64,000 nt of DNA from Dehalococcoidia bacterium (GTDB lineage Bacteria; Chloroflexota; Dehalococcoidia; Lucifugimonadales; UBA1123): NCBI GenBank assembly GCA_009838465.1, contig VXRN01000033.1:11044-75043 (forward strand), read 5' to 3'. The notes under the pieces are model-generated. The model was not told the origin of the DNA, made no database searches, and saw nothing but the letters and a program-made list of their open reading frames with translations. Positions within the stretch are counted from its first letter, which is position 1. Each line of letters starts with the position of its first letter. The position numbers and the translations under genes are program-made. Shown here one piece after another: positions 9,172 to 18,708 of the stretch.

Positions 9172-10560
9172 TTGCCGACCCTCAACGACGTCCAGTCCAG
9201 GTTGAATGGAACTGAGGTCACGCGCGTCGTTCGACCACGAACTCCCGACGAAGTCCGGCATGAAATCCAAAGAACCATGTCCGACGGGCTACCCATTTGT
9301 CCGGCGGGGTCCCTCCACTCCATGGGCGGACAGCAGTTCGCGGCGTCCGGAGTGTCTATCAGTTCATCTCGGCTAAAGGGTATAGGCCCGCTGGATAGAG
9401 AAAATTCGACCGTCTGGGCGCAGTCAGGCGCGACCTGGCCCGAACTCGTCCGGTGGCTGCACGAGTATCAAAGTGGGTTCTCGGAAACTTTATCAATAAT
9501 CCAGAAACAGACCGGGGCGGACGAAATGACCCTCGGAGGAGCGCTGTCGTCCAACATCCACGGTCGCGTTCTCGGTCGCCGTCCGATAGTCGCCGACATC
9601 GAGGCGTTCCACCTGACGGATGCAAAGGGCGAACGTGTCCTTTGCAGCCGAGAGAGCAATCCTGAACTGTTCGCGCTGGCGATTGGCGGATATGGCCTGT
9701 TTGGGTTCGTGGACTCCATCAAACTCAGACTGGAGCCAAGAACTCAGATGATACGCCGGGTAACCGAAGTGCAGACCGAAGATGTCATACCCGTCCTGGA
9801 AGAGCGCATGAGAGAAGGCGCTGCATACGGCGACTTTCAGTACATGACAGACGAGTCGTCGAAAGACTTCATGGCCAGAGGGGTAATGTCCACATACTCG
9901 CCGATAGACTCACAGGAGAGCATCCCCCGGGACCAACTTGGACTCACCCTGGAAGACTGGATGCGACTCTACGTTCTGGCGCATACGGACAAGGCCAGGG
10001 CCTATGACGAGTACGCCGCCCACTACCTTCAGACGGACGGGCAGATTTACTGGTCGGATGATCACCAGTTCAGTCCGTACCTGCCGGAAGCCGGGGAAAT
10101 GCTCGCCAACAGACTGGGCTTGGAGACATTCGCATCCTTGATGATCTCAGAATTGTACGTGCCGAGGTCCAGATTCCCAGATTTCATGCGCGAGGCGCGA
10201 CAGGCGCTCCTCGACACCGAGGCAAACGTCGTCTATGGCACTGTGCGGCTCATCGAGTCGGAGGACGAGACTTTCCTGAGATGGGCAAGGGAGGACTACG
10301 CCTGCGTCATCTTCAACCTGCTCGTCGAACACTCCGCCGAGGGGATTGAAAGGGCGAAGAGACAGTTCCGCGCGCTGATTGATTGCGCACTGGACCAGGA
10401 CGGATGCTACTACCTGACATATCATCGCTGGGCCAGAAAAGACCAGGTGGAGAAAGCGTATCCCCAATTCAGTGAATTCCTGGAGTTGAAGGACAAGTAC
10501 GACCCCGGCCGCATCTTCACCAGCGAGTGGCATCGCCACTATGTAGAGATGTTCGCCTGA
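9172..10560 (+). CDS. FAD-binding (PCMH-type) oxidase or dehydrogenase
   Basis: A 462-residue flavoprotein. The N-terminal PCMH FAD domain is visible as VVRPRTPDEV, then CPAGSLHSMGGQ, AQSGATWPEL, DEMTLGGALSSNIHG and GGYGLFGFVDSI. The C-terminus (YDPGRIFTSEWHRHY) matches aldonolactone-oxidase and DprE1-like enzymes. The histidine in GSLHSMGG is where covalent 8-alpha-histidyl FAD forms in some relatives. The frame extends upstream to an ATG at 9094 inside the transporter gene. However, the TTG at 9172 has AGGAG 9 bases before it and lies just past the transporter stop, so 9172 is preferred. The substrate, perhaps a sugar or sugar acid, is not known. Confidence 0.85.
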   Translation: MPTLNDVQSRLNGTEVTRVVRPRTPDEVRHEIQRTMSDGLPICPAGSLHSMGGQQFAASGVSISSSRLKGIGPLDRENSTVWAQSGATWPELVRWLHEYQSGFSETLSIIQKQTGADEMTLGGALSSNIHGRVLGRRPIVADIEAFHLTDAKGERVLCSRESNPELFALAIGGYGLFGFVDSIKLRLEPRTQMIRRVTEVQTEDVIPVLEERMREGAAYGDFQYMTDESSKDFMARGVMSTYSPIDSQESIPRDQLGLTLEDWMRLYVLAHTDKARAYDEYAAHYLQTDGQIYWSDDHQFSPYLPEAGEMLANRLGLETFASLMISELYVPRSRFPDFMREARQALLDTEANVVYGTVRLIESEDETFLRWAREDYACVIFNLLVEHSAEGIERAKRQFRALIDCALDQDGCYYLTYHRWARKDQVEKAYPQFSEFLELKDKYDPGRIFTSEWHRHYVEMFA

Positions 10561-10575
10561 CTGAGACGCTGATGG

Positions 10576-11142
10576 CTATAGAAACAGGCGCATCACATAT
10601 CGGCGCGACCCAGCCTTGCCGACCTTCTCGAATCCAAGCCCTTCGAAGGACGACACGATTCCCATGAACTCGTAGCTGGGCGAGTCGTGGTCCACCGGAT
10701 ACGCTTCTACTACGGTCGCGCCCCTTTCTCTTGCGTGTTCCACGGCGGCGCTTATCAGGCGTCGGGTGATACGGTTGCCGCGAAGTCGCCTCGGCGCAAA
10801 GAAGCAGGTAATTGACCAGACACTTTCAGACTCTCCCAAGGGAATTTTGGAACCGCCCAATTCCCGAAAAGTGTCTCGGGGAGCTATCGAACACCATACC
10901 GACGGCTCTTCATCGAGATAGCCCAGAATTCCTATCGGCGCCTCATCCTCAACCCGTCGTTTCAGCGCCGCTTTCTTGGCCTTGGGATCGGAACGTCCGG
11001 CTCCTCTGGGCATCCGACGCCAGACCATGCACCAGCAATAGTGCGGTCCGCCTCTTGATTCAAACAGCCGCTCGAGGTCTTCCCACCGGTCGCGGTAAAC
11101 CTCGTGGAATTCAATATCATTCGGAGAATCCACTGAGCGCAA
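10576..11142 (-). CDS. GNAT-family N-acetyltransferase
   Basis: A 188-residue acetyltransferase-like protein. After a CWCMVWRR segment near the N-terminus, the central part contains the acetyl-CoA binding region, seen as FFAPRRLRGNRITRRLI (an R-x-x-G-N variant of the RxxGxG loop). The terminal strand and helix (GATVVEAYPVD and YEFMGIVSSFEGLGFEKVG) are typical of the fold. The start is a TTG directly abutting the stop codon of the acyl-CoA dehydrogenase; a GTG three codons later is an alternative. The arrangement suggests translational coupling with the dehydrogenase. The acyl acceptor is unknown. Confidence 0.75.
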   Translation of the reverse strand: MRSVDSPNDIEFHEVYRDRWEDLERLFESRGGPHYCWCMVWRRMPRGAGRSDPKAKKAALKRRVEDEAPIGILGYLDEEPSVWCSIAPRDTFRELGGSKIPLGESESVWSITCFFAPRRLRGNRITRRLISAAVEHARERGATVVEAYPVDHDSPSYEFMGIVSSFEGLGFEKVGKAGSRRYVMRLFL

Positions 11143-12327
11143 CTACCTCGACAGGCCAAGCCCCCGCTGAGCGACAATGTTGCGCTGGATCTCGGATGTT
11201 CCCGCGGCTATCGTGGAGGAAACGGAGGAGAGATAAAGCTGCTGTATGTGGCCTTCCAGCGGCGCCCATTTCGAGCCCTGCGAAATCTGGCCCGCCATGC
11301 CCAGTATCTCCATGCCCGTTCGAGCCACGCGCTGCGTGAGTTCGGTCCCATACATCTTGGACATCGAAGCCTCGGCATTCGGGATCATGTCCTGGCTCTG
11401 CATCCATGCGACCTTGTACGCCAGCCAGCGCGCGATCTCCGTCTCAGTGAATCGCTGGGCCAGCTTCCTCCTAACTTTAGGATTCCTGCTAAGCGGCTCT
11501 CCGTTTCTCTCGGTCTGCTTGGCGTATTCCACCAGAGCTTCCAGGGTCCGGCGCGCCCCAGCCGAATAGCCAACGCCTGACCGCTCGAAGTCGAGCGCAA
11601 CCGCCAGCGTGTACCAGCCTCGGTCTTCCTGCCCTACGAGATTACCGCTCGGTATCCGCACGTCGTCGAAATAGACCTCATTGAAGTCGCGGCCCCCGGC
11701 CATGTTCTCTATGGGCCTGATGCTGACGCCCGGGCTTTTCATGTCCAGCATGAAGATGCTGATTCCACGGTGCTTGGGCGCGTCCGGGTTAGTGCGGGCG
11801 GCCAGCCAACCCCAGTCGGCGACGTGGGCGCTCGATGTCCATATCTTCTGCCCATTGATAACGTAGTCGTCCCCGTCCCGTGTCGCCTGCGTCTGGAGCG
11901 AAGCCAGGTCCGACCCGGACCCTGGCTCGCTGTACAGCGTACACCACAGCCTCTCGCCGCGCGCTATTGGCGGCAGATGCTCCGCCTTCTGATCGTCCGT
12001 GCCCGCGAGCATCAGAACCGGGCCGACCCAGGAGATCGCACCCGTACCAAGTTCAGTGCCCGGCACGTTCTTGTAGGACATCTCCTCGTTGTAAATGACC
12101 TGCTCCATAATGGGGCGCGCCTGCCCGCCGTACTCCTCGGGCCAGGCCAGGGTGAGCCAGCCCTTGTCGGCTAGGGCCTGAGTCATTTGACGGGTGAAAT
12201 CCTGCCGCTCTTTGGCGGACAGCCCCACCTGTCCGAGAGGGTCCCAGTCTCCGGGAAGCGTCTCCTGCAAGAAGTCGCGAATCTCCTGACGAAAGTCCTC
12301 TTCCTGCTGCGTGAACTTGATATCCAT
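11143..12327 (-). CDS. Acyl-CoA dehydrogenase family protein lacking the usual catalytic Glu
   Basis: A 394-residue flavoprotein with the normal acyl-CoA dehydrogenase layout. The N-terminal helical domain carries DKGWLTLAWPEEYGG, and the middle beta domain carries LWCTLYSEPGSGSDL and INGQKIWTSSAHVADW. The C-terminal helical domain ends STIAAGTSEIQRNIVA. In medium-chain-type enzymes the catalytic base is the Glu of YEGTSEI; here that position (375) is Ala. Many members of this CaiA/steroid-type branch have the same change, and some act in heteromers, so activity should not be assumed. GGAGG lies 7 bases before the ATG. A GNAT gene follows without a gap. Confidence 0.88.
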   Translation of the reverse strand: MDIKFTQQEEDFRQEIRDFLQETLPGDWDPLGQVGLSAKERQDFTRQMTQALADKGWLTLAWPEEYGGQARPIMEQVIYNEEMSYKNVPGTELGTGAISWVGPVLMLAGTDDQKAEHLPPIARGERLWCTLYSEPGSGSDLASLQTQATRDGDDYVINGQKIWTSSAHVADWGWLAARTNPDAPKHRGISIFMLDMKSPGVSIRPIENMAGGRDFNEVYFDDVRIPSGNLVGQEDRGWYTLAVALDFERSGVGYSAGARRTLEALVEYAKQTERNGEPLSRNPKVRRKLAQRFTETEIARWLAYKVAWMQSQDMIPNAEASMSKMYGTELTQRVARTGMEILGMAGQISQGSKWAPLEGHIQQLYLSSVSSTIAAGTSEIQRNIVAQRGLGLSR

Positions 12328-12430
12328 CTAACGCCTCCAAGCGTTTGGTCTGGTCTGCCAACAGTCTATGAGTACCGCGACAGACGGTCAAGATGATTCG
12401 GCAGTGTCTCAGCGTAAGGACCATCCGCAA

Positions 12431-14284
12431 TCAACTGGCGGCGCGCACCTTGTCTCGACTCTGGCGCTTTCGGTTCGTCGAAGAGAGTTCCATCTTGCGC
12501 AGCCGCAGATTCTTGGGAGTGACCTCGACAAGCTCGTCGTCCGCGATGAAACTCAGCGCTTCCTCCAGGCTCAGACTGATGGTAGCGTTCAGACGTTTGG
12601 TTATCTCGGCGGTGGACGAACGCATATTGGTCAGTTTCTTCTCTTTGCAAACGTTGATTTCGAGGTCTGCGCTTCGACGGTGAGAGCCGACGATCATGCC
12701 CTCGTACACCCTGGTGCCCGGATCTATGAATGTATCGCCTCTGCCCTGGGCGTTGAGCAGCCCGTAGGTGACCGCCACTCCCCCCTCCGACGCTACGAGA
12801 GCTCCGCCGCGATGAGACTTGATATCCCCCTCCATTGGCTCATACGAGGTGAATGCGCTGCTGTGCACGCCGTCTCCGCGGGTCACCCTGAGAAAGAAAG
12901 CATTGAATCCTATGAGTCCACGGGTCGGAACTTTGTACTCCAGGTGGACGTAGCCATCCTCGCCATACCTCATGTCCCGTATCTGACCCATGTTGGACGA
13001 TAGGTATTCAGTCAGCGCGCCTACGTATTCCTCCCGTGTGGTTATGTTCAGTATCTCGTAAGGCTCATGTATCCTGCCTCCGATTACTTTGGTCACCGGC
13101 GTGGGACGGGATACCTGAAACTCGAACTGCTCCCGACGCATAGTTTCAATCAGAATAGACAGGTGCAACTCACCTCGTCCGGCGACAACGAATACGTCCG
13201 GGCTGGGAGTAGTCTCGACGCGCAGACTCACATTAGTCCTGAGTTCTCTCATCAATCGCTCATGGAGGTAGCGAGACGTACAGTAGTCTCCTTCTTTGCC
13301 CATGAGTGGAGAGTTGTTGACCCCGAAGCTCATCCGAACCGTTGGCTCGTTGATGGCTATGGAAGGCAGAGCCGCAGGAGTCTCCATTGACGCGATGGTG
13401 TCCCCTATCGAAACGCCCTCTATGCCCGTAAGCGCGACTATATCTCCCGCATGTGCCTCAGAGACTTCTACTCGATCCATTCCCTGAAACACGAAAATGC
13501 GTTCCACCTCGTGGGACGTGGAATCGCGGTTACTTCTCAGGAGAGCGACTTCATCGCGCACTTTTACGGTTCCGTTCGTCACTCGACCAATGGCTATCTG
13601 TCCCTGGTAGTTGTCATAGTCGAGGGCTGCTACGAGGAGTTGCAATGGAGCATCCGGATTCCCAGTCGGAGACGGTACGGACTCCAGAATGGCGTCGAAC
13701 AGCGGCTGCATATCCAGGTTCCGCTCGTCGAGACTCGTCCTGGCGTACCCGCCCTTGGCCGAGGCATACAGCACCGGAAAGTCCAGTTGGTCGGCGTCCG
13801 TGGCAACATCCAGGAAGAGGTCCTGGACCATCCCTTCCACCTCCGAGACCCGCGCTTCGGGGCGGTCAATCTTATTGATGACCACCATAGGCTTGACGTC
13901 CTGCTGGAGGGCCTGGCGAAGGACATAGGTGGTCTGAGGCATGGGACCGTCCACCGCGTCAACCAGCAGCAGACAGCCGTCCGCCATATTCATCACGCGC
14001 TCGACCTCACCGCTGAAGTCGGCGTGTCCGGGCGTGTCTATGATGTTGATCCTGACTCCGTTATAGGAAACCGATGCGTTCTTGGCCAGGATCGTGATTC
14101 CCCGCTCGCGTTCCAGCGGATTGGTGTCCATGATCAGGCTTCCAACCTGCTGGTGCGCCTGGAAGGCTTTGCCCTGCTTCAGCAGCGCGTCAACCAGGGT
14201 GGTCTTGCCATGGTCAACGTGGGCAATGATGGCAAGATTTCGGATGCCGTCTTGTTGGTTCTCGCTCAACTCGTTTTTCTCCAA
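12431..14284 (-). CDS. typA: Ribosome-associated GTPase TypA/BipA
   Basis: A 617-residue translational GTPase. The G1 motif is in [12 protein letters not shown], the switch region shows RERGITI, and DTPGHADF (G3) and VINKIDRP (G4) follow. An EF-G-like domain V and the TypA-specific C-terminal domain ([16 protein letters not shown]) complete the family length. BipA binds the 70S ribosome and helps 50S assembly and stress adaptation. The frame opens with a TTG at 14284. A second TTG at 14269 has GGAG 9 bases upstream and is an equally good start. It lies only 7 bases after dedA, so it is in the same transcription unit. Confidence 0.96.
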   Translation of the reverse strand: MEKNELSENQQDGIRNLAIIAHVDHGKTTLVDALLKQGKAFQAHQQVGSLIMDTNPLERERGITILAKNASVSYNGVRINIIDTPGHADFSGEVERVMNMADGCLLLVDAVDGPMPQTTYVLRQALQQDVKPMVVINKIDRPEARVSEVEGMVQDLFLDVATDADQLDFPVLYASAKGGYARTSLDERNLDMQPLFDAILESVPSPTGNPDAPLQLLVAALDYDNYQGQIAIGRVTNGTVKVRDEVALLRSNRDSTSHEVERIFVFQGMDRVEVSEAHAGDIVALTGIEGVSIGDTIASMETPAALPSIAINEPTVRMSFGVNNSPLMGKEGDYCTSRYLHERLMRELRTNVSLRVETTPSPDVFVVAGRGELHLSILIETMRREQFEFQVSRPTPVTKVIGGRIHEPYEILNITTREEYVGALTEYLSSNMGQIRDMRYGEDGYVHLEYKVPTRGLIGFNAFFLRVTRGDGVHSSAFTSYEPMEGDIKSHRGGALVASEGGVAVTYGLLNAQGRGDTFIDPGTRVYEGMIVGSHRRSADLEINVCKEKKLTNMRSSTAEITKRLNATISLSLEEALSFIADDELVEVTPKNLRLRKMELSSTNRKRQSRDKVRAAS

Positions 14285-14291
14285 GTCTCAT

Positions 14292-14930
14292 TCAGGATTC
14301 AGTTCTCTGACGCCGCCACCTCACGCCGCGCCAGCCAATAAACACGCCGACCGCCAGACCCATCAGGATCAAAACGCCGTTCTCATAGGGCGCCATCAAT
14401 TCGCTTATGTCCGCCCAATTCTCCCCCAGAACCCGGCCTAAGTAAGTCAGAATCAGGTTCCACAACGTCGTGCCCAGAGTAGTATAGACGAGGAAACGGA
14501 CCATATTCATCCGAGTGTACCCGGCGGGCACTGAGATTATGCTGCGGACTAGAGGGATGAGACGACCGAAGAAGATGATCGCCTCGCCGTAGCGCTCGAA
14601 CCACGCGGCGCTGCGGTCGAGGTCTCTCTCCGAGATGAAGACGTACTTGCCATAGACTTCCACTATCCGGCGCACACCCGCTTCCCGCGCGACGTACCCG
14701 ATAGCGTAGAGAACGACCGCCCCGATTAGCGATCCCGCAGTCCCTGCCGCAATCACGCCCCAGAAACTCAGCTCGCCCTTGGCAGACAGTGCGCCTGCGA
14801 ATGGCAGCACCGCCTCGGACGGGATCGGCGGGAAGATGTTTTCGATAGCCATGGCCAGGACTATTCCCGGATAGCCTATGGCCGCGATCAGCGACTCGAT
14901 CCAGCCACCGACCTGCTCCAACAAGTGCAT
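14292..14930 (-). CDS. DedA-family membrane protein
   Basis: A 212-residue integral membrane protein of the DedA/SNARE-associated family, now linked to lipid flipping across the cytoplasmic membrane. Conserved features are ENIFPPIPSEAVLPFAGAL near the N-terminus and the F-x-G-R-x-x-P loop (FFGRLIPLVRSIISVPAG). Four to five hydrophobic segments follow, with a basic tail (RGVRWRRQRTES). The frame is open to 15017, but that would overlap the upstream gene. The ATG at 14930 has GGAG about 10 bases upstream and gives the family length. Confidence 0.9.
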   Translation of the reverse strand: MHLLEQVGGWIESLIAAIGYPGIVLAMAIENIFPPIPSEAVLPFAGALSAKGELSFWGVIAAGTAGSLIGAVVLYAIGYVAREAGVRRIVEVYGKYVFISERDLDRSAAWFERYGEAIIFFGRLIPLVRSIISVPAGYTRMNMVRFLVYTTLGTTLWNLILTYLGRVLGENWADISELMAPYENGVLILMGLAVGVFIGWRGVRWRRQRTES

Positions 14931-14955
14931 TACTTCGAGTCTCCGCGTGTGGAAT

Positions 14956-16011
14956 CTATGCCATGCCCGCCAACTCAAGAACGCGATGCACATTCTCCGG
15001 CCCGGGAGAACGCTCACCGGACTGCACTTCCTTCACCACCTGCACAATCGCGGCATTGATAGGGGTCGGGATTCCCGACTTTCGTCCCTGCTCGACGATG
15101 TAGCCGTTCATAAACTCGATCTCGGTGCGTCTCCCCTTCTCCACGTCCTGTCCCATGGACGATTTCCAGTCCGCTCCGCCTCCGGTCGGCTGGAACTTCG
15201 CGTCCAGATCTTCATACACCTCGCCGTCGTCCGCCTTGGAGAAGGTCTCCGCCGAGACTCCACGTATTGGTTCGACCTGGTAGTTCTGCGCCAGCGCGAC
15301 CTGGCACGACTCCTTGCAGATGTTTATCTGTATGCGCCGCGCCTCCGGCATGGACGCTACGCCTTCCGATCCCAGCCCTGTCATCGCGCCCACTGGGTTG
15401 CCCGACGAATTCGTCGTCAGCTTCGACCACCGCTCGCCCCACAGGTTGGAGGTCGCCTTCGCGTCGTCAACACACATCAGGATGTCAACCAGTTCTTCCA
15501 CCCTGGGAGTAATCCGCCCGTGCAGTTCTCCCACGCGGAACACCACGTGCCCGCGCCCTCTGCCCGGAGGCCCGCCGCGTGTCACGTGTCCCGGCTCCCA
15601 CAGCGCAACCGTAATGCTCGACATGATGCAGCCTACGGCGCGGTCGTAGCCCGCTATCGAAGCCACCAACTGGTCGTTCATGCAGTTCTGCGACGACACC
15701 ACCACCCCGTCGTCCTTCACCAGCCGTTTCAGAAAGTGCGCGGCCCATTCGGTATCGTAGCTCTTCATCGCCAGGAAGCCGATGTCGAAGTCCCCGTCCA
15801 ACTGCATAGCGTCCGACAGGTGGAACGCCTTCACCGGAATCGTGAAATCCCCCTGGCTGCCCGACGCTCGCAGGCCCTGCTTCTGCATGGTTTCCACATG
15901 CTCGCCCCACATATCAACGAGCGTAACGTCGTGGCCCTCTTTGGTCATATATGCGCCCAGATAACTGCCGGCGGCGCCTGCTCCCATTATCACGATACGC
16001 TTGTCACTCAT
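14956..16011 (-). CDS. Ketopantoate-reductase-family (ApbA/PanE) oxidoreductase
   Basis: A 351-residue NAD(P)H-dependent oxidoreductase. The N-terminal Rossmann motif is IVIMGAGAAGSYLGAYM. The catalytic lysine lies in WSKLTTNSSGNPVGAM, and the C-terminal helical domain (GRRTEIEFMNGYIVEQGRKSGIPTPIN) is typical of PanE. Canonical PanE proteins are about 300 residues, so this one is longer; the extra length includes a glycine-rich loop GGPPGRGRGH. It sits 24 bases after pxpC in a run with the 5-oxoprolinase genes. That context makes a catabolic 2-keto or 2-hydroxy acid substrate as likely as ketopantoate in CoA synthesis. Confidence 0.82.
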   Translation of the reverse strand: MSDKRIVIMGAGAAGSYLGAYMTKEGHDVTLVDMWGEHVETMQKQGLRASGSQGDFTIPVKAFHLSDAMQLDGDFDIGFLAMKSYDTEWAAHFLKRLVKDDGVVVSSQNCMNDQLVASIAGYDRAVGCIMSSITVALWEPGHVTRGGPPGRGRGHVVFRVGELHGRITPRVEELVDILMCVDDAKATSNLWGERWSKLTTNSSGNPVGAMTGLGSEGVASMPEARRIQINICKESCQVALAQNYQVEPIRGVSAETFSKADDGEVYEDLDAKFQPTGGGADWKSSMGQDVEKGRRTEIEFMNGYIVEQGRKSGIPTPINAAIVQVVKEVQSGERSPGPENVHRVLELAGMA

Positions 16012-16034
16012 AGAAACTCTCCTCTCGTTGACCG

Positions 16035-17171
16035 CTATGGAGTAGCGACCTCGATTTCAAATTCAAACCTCTCCCCTTCTACCGTCGCCGAGACCTGCCT
16101 GGTCGTTCTGTTCGTGGAATGCGTTCCGGGCGACGTGACTATCCTGTCGTCCGAGTCCAATACGGTGAAGTCGCTGCCAGAGGCACTTATGGAAAACGCG
16201 CCGGTCAGGTCGAGTCCTACGAACACCTTGATATCCGCTATCATTCGCTCCTGCTCAAGGAGTATCTGGCGCGCTTCTTCCACTGTCACCTGAACAAATC
16301 GTATCCTCGCGCCGGGCATCGCTTGTGCAATCAACCCTATGTCCGGGCTGATGACGGTACCAATCTTGGTGTATCCGCCCGTAGTCCCGCGATCCGCGAG
16401 CAGGACGATGGGTGTCCCACCGCCCGGTACCTGAATCGAGCCAAGCGAGGTCCCGTCCGAAACGATATCCGCGCCCGAGATATGTTCGATGGTTGGACCC
16501 TCCAGTCGGTATCCGGTCCGGTCCGCGTCGTTGGAGACCGTGTACTCCGAGTTGAGCAGCGTATAGACGCCCTCCTCCGTGAATGCGCCGTCCTGGGGAC
16601 CGAGAACCACTCTGATATCGAAGTATTGGCCGTATGTAGTCTGCCTGCTGATTTCGGGCGGCAGCCTTCGGGAAGAAGTGACGCCACGATGGGGAGAGTC
16701 GCCGGTAGCAAGTACATCTCCGGCGGCAAGCGCGCGTCCCGCGAATCCCCCGAACCCCCCTTTGAGGTCCGTGGACCTGCTTTTCATCACGAGCGGCGCT
16801 TCAATTCCACCGGATACTGCCAGGTAGGCTCTCAGGCCGTCCCGAGGCATTCCGAAACCCAGCACTGAGCCCGTCTCTGCGTACACCGATTCCCATGTAG
16901 GCATTGGGTTGCCGTTCAATGTCGGTTCCAGGTCTGCTCCGACAACCGCTATCGTTGCACCTTCCGTAAACCTGATAGTCGGTCCGATTGCCGTGATCTC
17001 GAGTCCGGCCAGATGGTCCCTGTTCCCGACCAGGATATTGGCTATCCTCAACGAAACGCTGTCCAGCGCCCCGCACACGGGAATTCCGTATCGCTGGTAG
17101 CCGGTACGTCCCAGATCCTGCACCGTTGTCAACAGGCCCGGAGAGACTATCTCCATGGTTGGATTCACCAT
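16035..17171 (-). CDS. pxpC: 5-oxoprolinase subunit C (biotin-dependent carboxyltransferase family)
   Basis: A 378-residue KipA/PxpC protein. The N-terminus (PGLLTTVQDLGRTGYQRYGIPVCGALD) and the GTPIVLLADRGTTGGYTKIG segment are diagnostic. With PxpA and PxpB it forms the ATP-dependent 5-oxoprolinase that opens pyroglutamate to glutamate, a house-cleaning reaction. Its ATG overlaps the pxpB stop by one base (TGATG), a clear sign of coupled translation. The tail past residue 350 is short and polar, with no extra domain. Confidence 0.93.
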   Translation of the reverse strand: MVNPTMEIVSPGLLTTVQDLGRTGYQRYGIPVCGALDSVSLRIANILVGNRDHLAGLEITAIGPTIRFTEGATIAVVGADLEPTLNGNPMPTWESVYAETGSVLGFGMPRDGLRAYLAVSGGIEAPLVMKSRSTDLKGGFGGFAGRALAAGDVLATGDSPHRGVTSSRRLPPEISRQTTYGQYFDIRVVLGPQDGAFTEEGVYTLLNSEYTVSNDADRTGYRLEGPTIEHISGADIVSDGTSLGSIQVPGGGTPIVLLADRGTTGGYTKIGTVISPDIGLIAQAMPGARIRFVQVTVEEARQILLEQERMIADIKVFVGLDLTGAFSISASGSDFTVLDSDDRIVTSPGTHSTNRTTRQVSATVEGERFEFEIEVATP

Positions 17172-17902
17172 CAGATTTTCCGGGTTACCACAGAATAGAT
17201 GCCATCCTGGACCTGCCGCTCTGTCTCCGCATAAGCATCCTCGTCTGGGAGCGGTACGAATCGGACGCGGTCTCCGGCGTTGATTACGGCCGGAGGGTCA
17301 GATTCAGGATCGAACAGTTTCAGCGGCGTCCTTCCTATGAGTTGCCAGCCGCCGGGACTCGCGACCGGATACGCGCCTGTCTGGGTTTCTGCAATTCCGA
17401 CCGACCCTCCCGGAATCAACGTCCTGGGTGTTGTCAATCTAGGGGTGTTCAGTCTGGGGTCCAGACCACCCAGGTATGGAAACCCTGGGCTGAATCCCAT
17501 CGCGTACACCAGGTAATCCATACCCGAGTGTATCTCGATTACCTCGGATTCCGACATACCCGCGTTCTCCGCGACAAATCCTATGTCGGGTCCATATTCC
17601 CCGCCGTAAAGAGTGGGTATCTCGACGATTCTTTGATCAGTCGCTTCGCCACTGTCGTCCACGTCAAGTGAGAGTATCGCCTGCTGGAGAGTGTCAGGTC
17701 GCGTGAGCAAAGGGTCGTAGTGCAGCATGAGAGACCTGTACGTCGGAACGAGCTCGATAACGCCGTCGAGTTGAGCGTGTTCGATAGCTGCGGTCGTCCT
17801 GTGAACCAGCGCGTTGATTTCAGGGTCAATCTCCGCTCCGAACTCCACGACCATCGCGCGGTCTCCCGACGGCAGGAAAACGGGCTGACGTTCTGCCCGC
17901 AT
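17171..17902 (-). CDS. pxpB: 5-oxoprolinase subunit B
   Basis: A 243-residue KipI/PxpB protein. Family landmarks are FLPSGDRAMVVEFG at the N-terminus, YGGEYGPDIGFVAEN in the middle, and AMGFSPGFPYLGGLDPRL followed by GSVGIAETQTGAYP towards the C-terminus. The frame runs upstream to 18010 inside pxpA. The ATG at 17902 is 2 bases beyond the pxpA stop and matches the family N-terminus, so it is chosen. It works with PxpA and PxpC in pyroglutamate hydrolysis. Confidence 0.92.
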   Translation of the reverse strand: MRAERQPVFLPSGDRAMVVEFGAEIDPEINALVHRTTAAIEHAQLDGVIELVPTYRSLMLHYDPLLTRPDTLQQAILSLDVDDSGEATDQRIVEIPTLYGGEYGPDIGFVAENAGMSESEVIEIHSGMDYLVYAMGFSPGFPYLGGLDPRLNTPRLTTPRTLIPGGSVGIAETQTGAYPVASPGGWQLIGRTPLKLFDPESDPPAVINAGDRVRFVPLPDEDAYAETERQVQDGIYSVVTRKI

Positions 17903-17904
17903 CG

Positions 17905-18669
17905 CTAGACCAGTTCGCCCAAAGGCTTGATCTCGACACCCTCTTCTTCCAGCGCCTGCTTCAGCGCGCGCGCCATTTCCACCGCCCCGGGAGTGTCGCC
18001 GTGAAGGCACAGGCTGTCCGCCTGCACTTCGATTACGTCGCCATTTATGGCTCGCGCCTTACCGTCGCGCACCATCTGAAGACTGCGGTCCACCACCTCG
18101 CCGGTATCGTGAATAACCGAGCCCGGCTTCGATCTGGAAACAAGCGTGCCGTCCGGGTTCAGGGCGCGGTCCGCGAATATCTCGCGTCCCACTCGCAGAC
18201 CCATGTCCTCGGCGATGGTGATCCACTTCGAGCCTGCCAGTGCGAGTAGCGCGGCGCCCTCGTCAACCTCCAGAACAGCTTCGCATATCGCCCTGGCCAG
18301 GTCGCCGTCATCCACCGCCATGTTGTACATAGCCCCATGCGGCTTCACATGCTGGAGCTTGCCTGAACTGGTGAACGCCTGAAGCGCGCCCATCTGGTAG
18401 ATGACGTCGTTCTTCGCCTCTTCAGGAGAGACTACCATGTTCCTCCTGCCGAACCCGGCAAGATCCGGGAAACTGGGGTGCGCTCCGATCCCAACACCCT
18501 GCTCCTCCGCCAGCCTGACTGTCTCGTGCATCCAGTTCGGGTCGCCGGCGTGGAAGCCGCAAGCTATGTTGGCCGACGTAATGTACTTGATGACCTCTTC
18601 GTCGTAGCCCATTTTGTACATTCCGAAGCTCTCGCCCATGTCGCAGTTGAAATCAATCCGGTTGCCCAT
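17905..18669 (-). CDS. pxpA: 5-oxoprolinase subunit A (LamB/YcsF family)
   Basis: A 254-residue LamB/YcsF protein. It opens with IDFNCDMGESFGMYKMG, and the family motif SANIACGFHAGDPNWM follows. GIGAHPSFPDLAGFGRR, KPHGAMYN and LCLHGDTPGAVEMA are the other conserved blocks. It is the putative hydrolase subunit of the PxpABC 5-oxoprolinase. It is the first gene of the pxpA-pxpB-pxpC set and 39 bases downstream of the Uma2-like gene. GAGGA lies upstream of the ATG. Confidence 0.94.
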   Translation of the reverse strand: MGNRIDFNCDMGESFGMYKMGYDEEVIKYITSANIACGFHAGDPNWMHETVRLAEEQGVGIGAHPSFPDLAGFGRRNMVVSPEEAKNDVIYQMGALQAFTSSGKLQHVKPHGAMYNMAVDDGDLARAICEAVLEVDEGAALLALAGSKWITIAEDMGLRVGREIFADRALNPDGTLVSRSKPGSVIHDTGEVVDRSLQMVRDGKARAINGDVIEVQADSLCLHGDTPGAVEMARALKQALEEEGVEIKPLGELV

Positions 18670-18708
18670 GCCTGTTCCTCACACTGTATTCATCGTAAGG
18701 CTTACCGA

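Noticed and set aside
14878-16293. A 471-codon open frame on the plus strand
   Set aside because: It covers the ketopantoate-reductase-like gene and parts of dedA and pxpC on the minus strand, and its sequence has no family-like motif. It is a shadow of GC-rich coding DNA.
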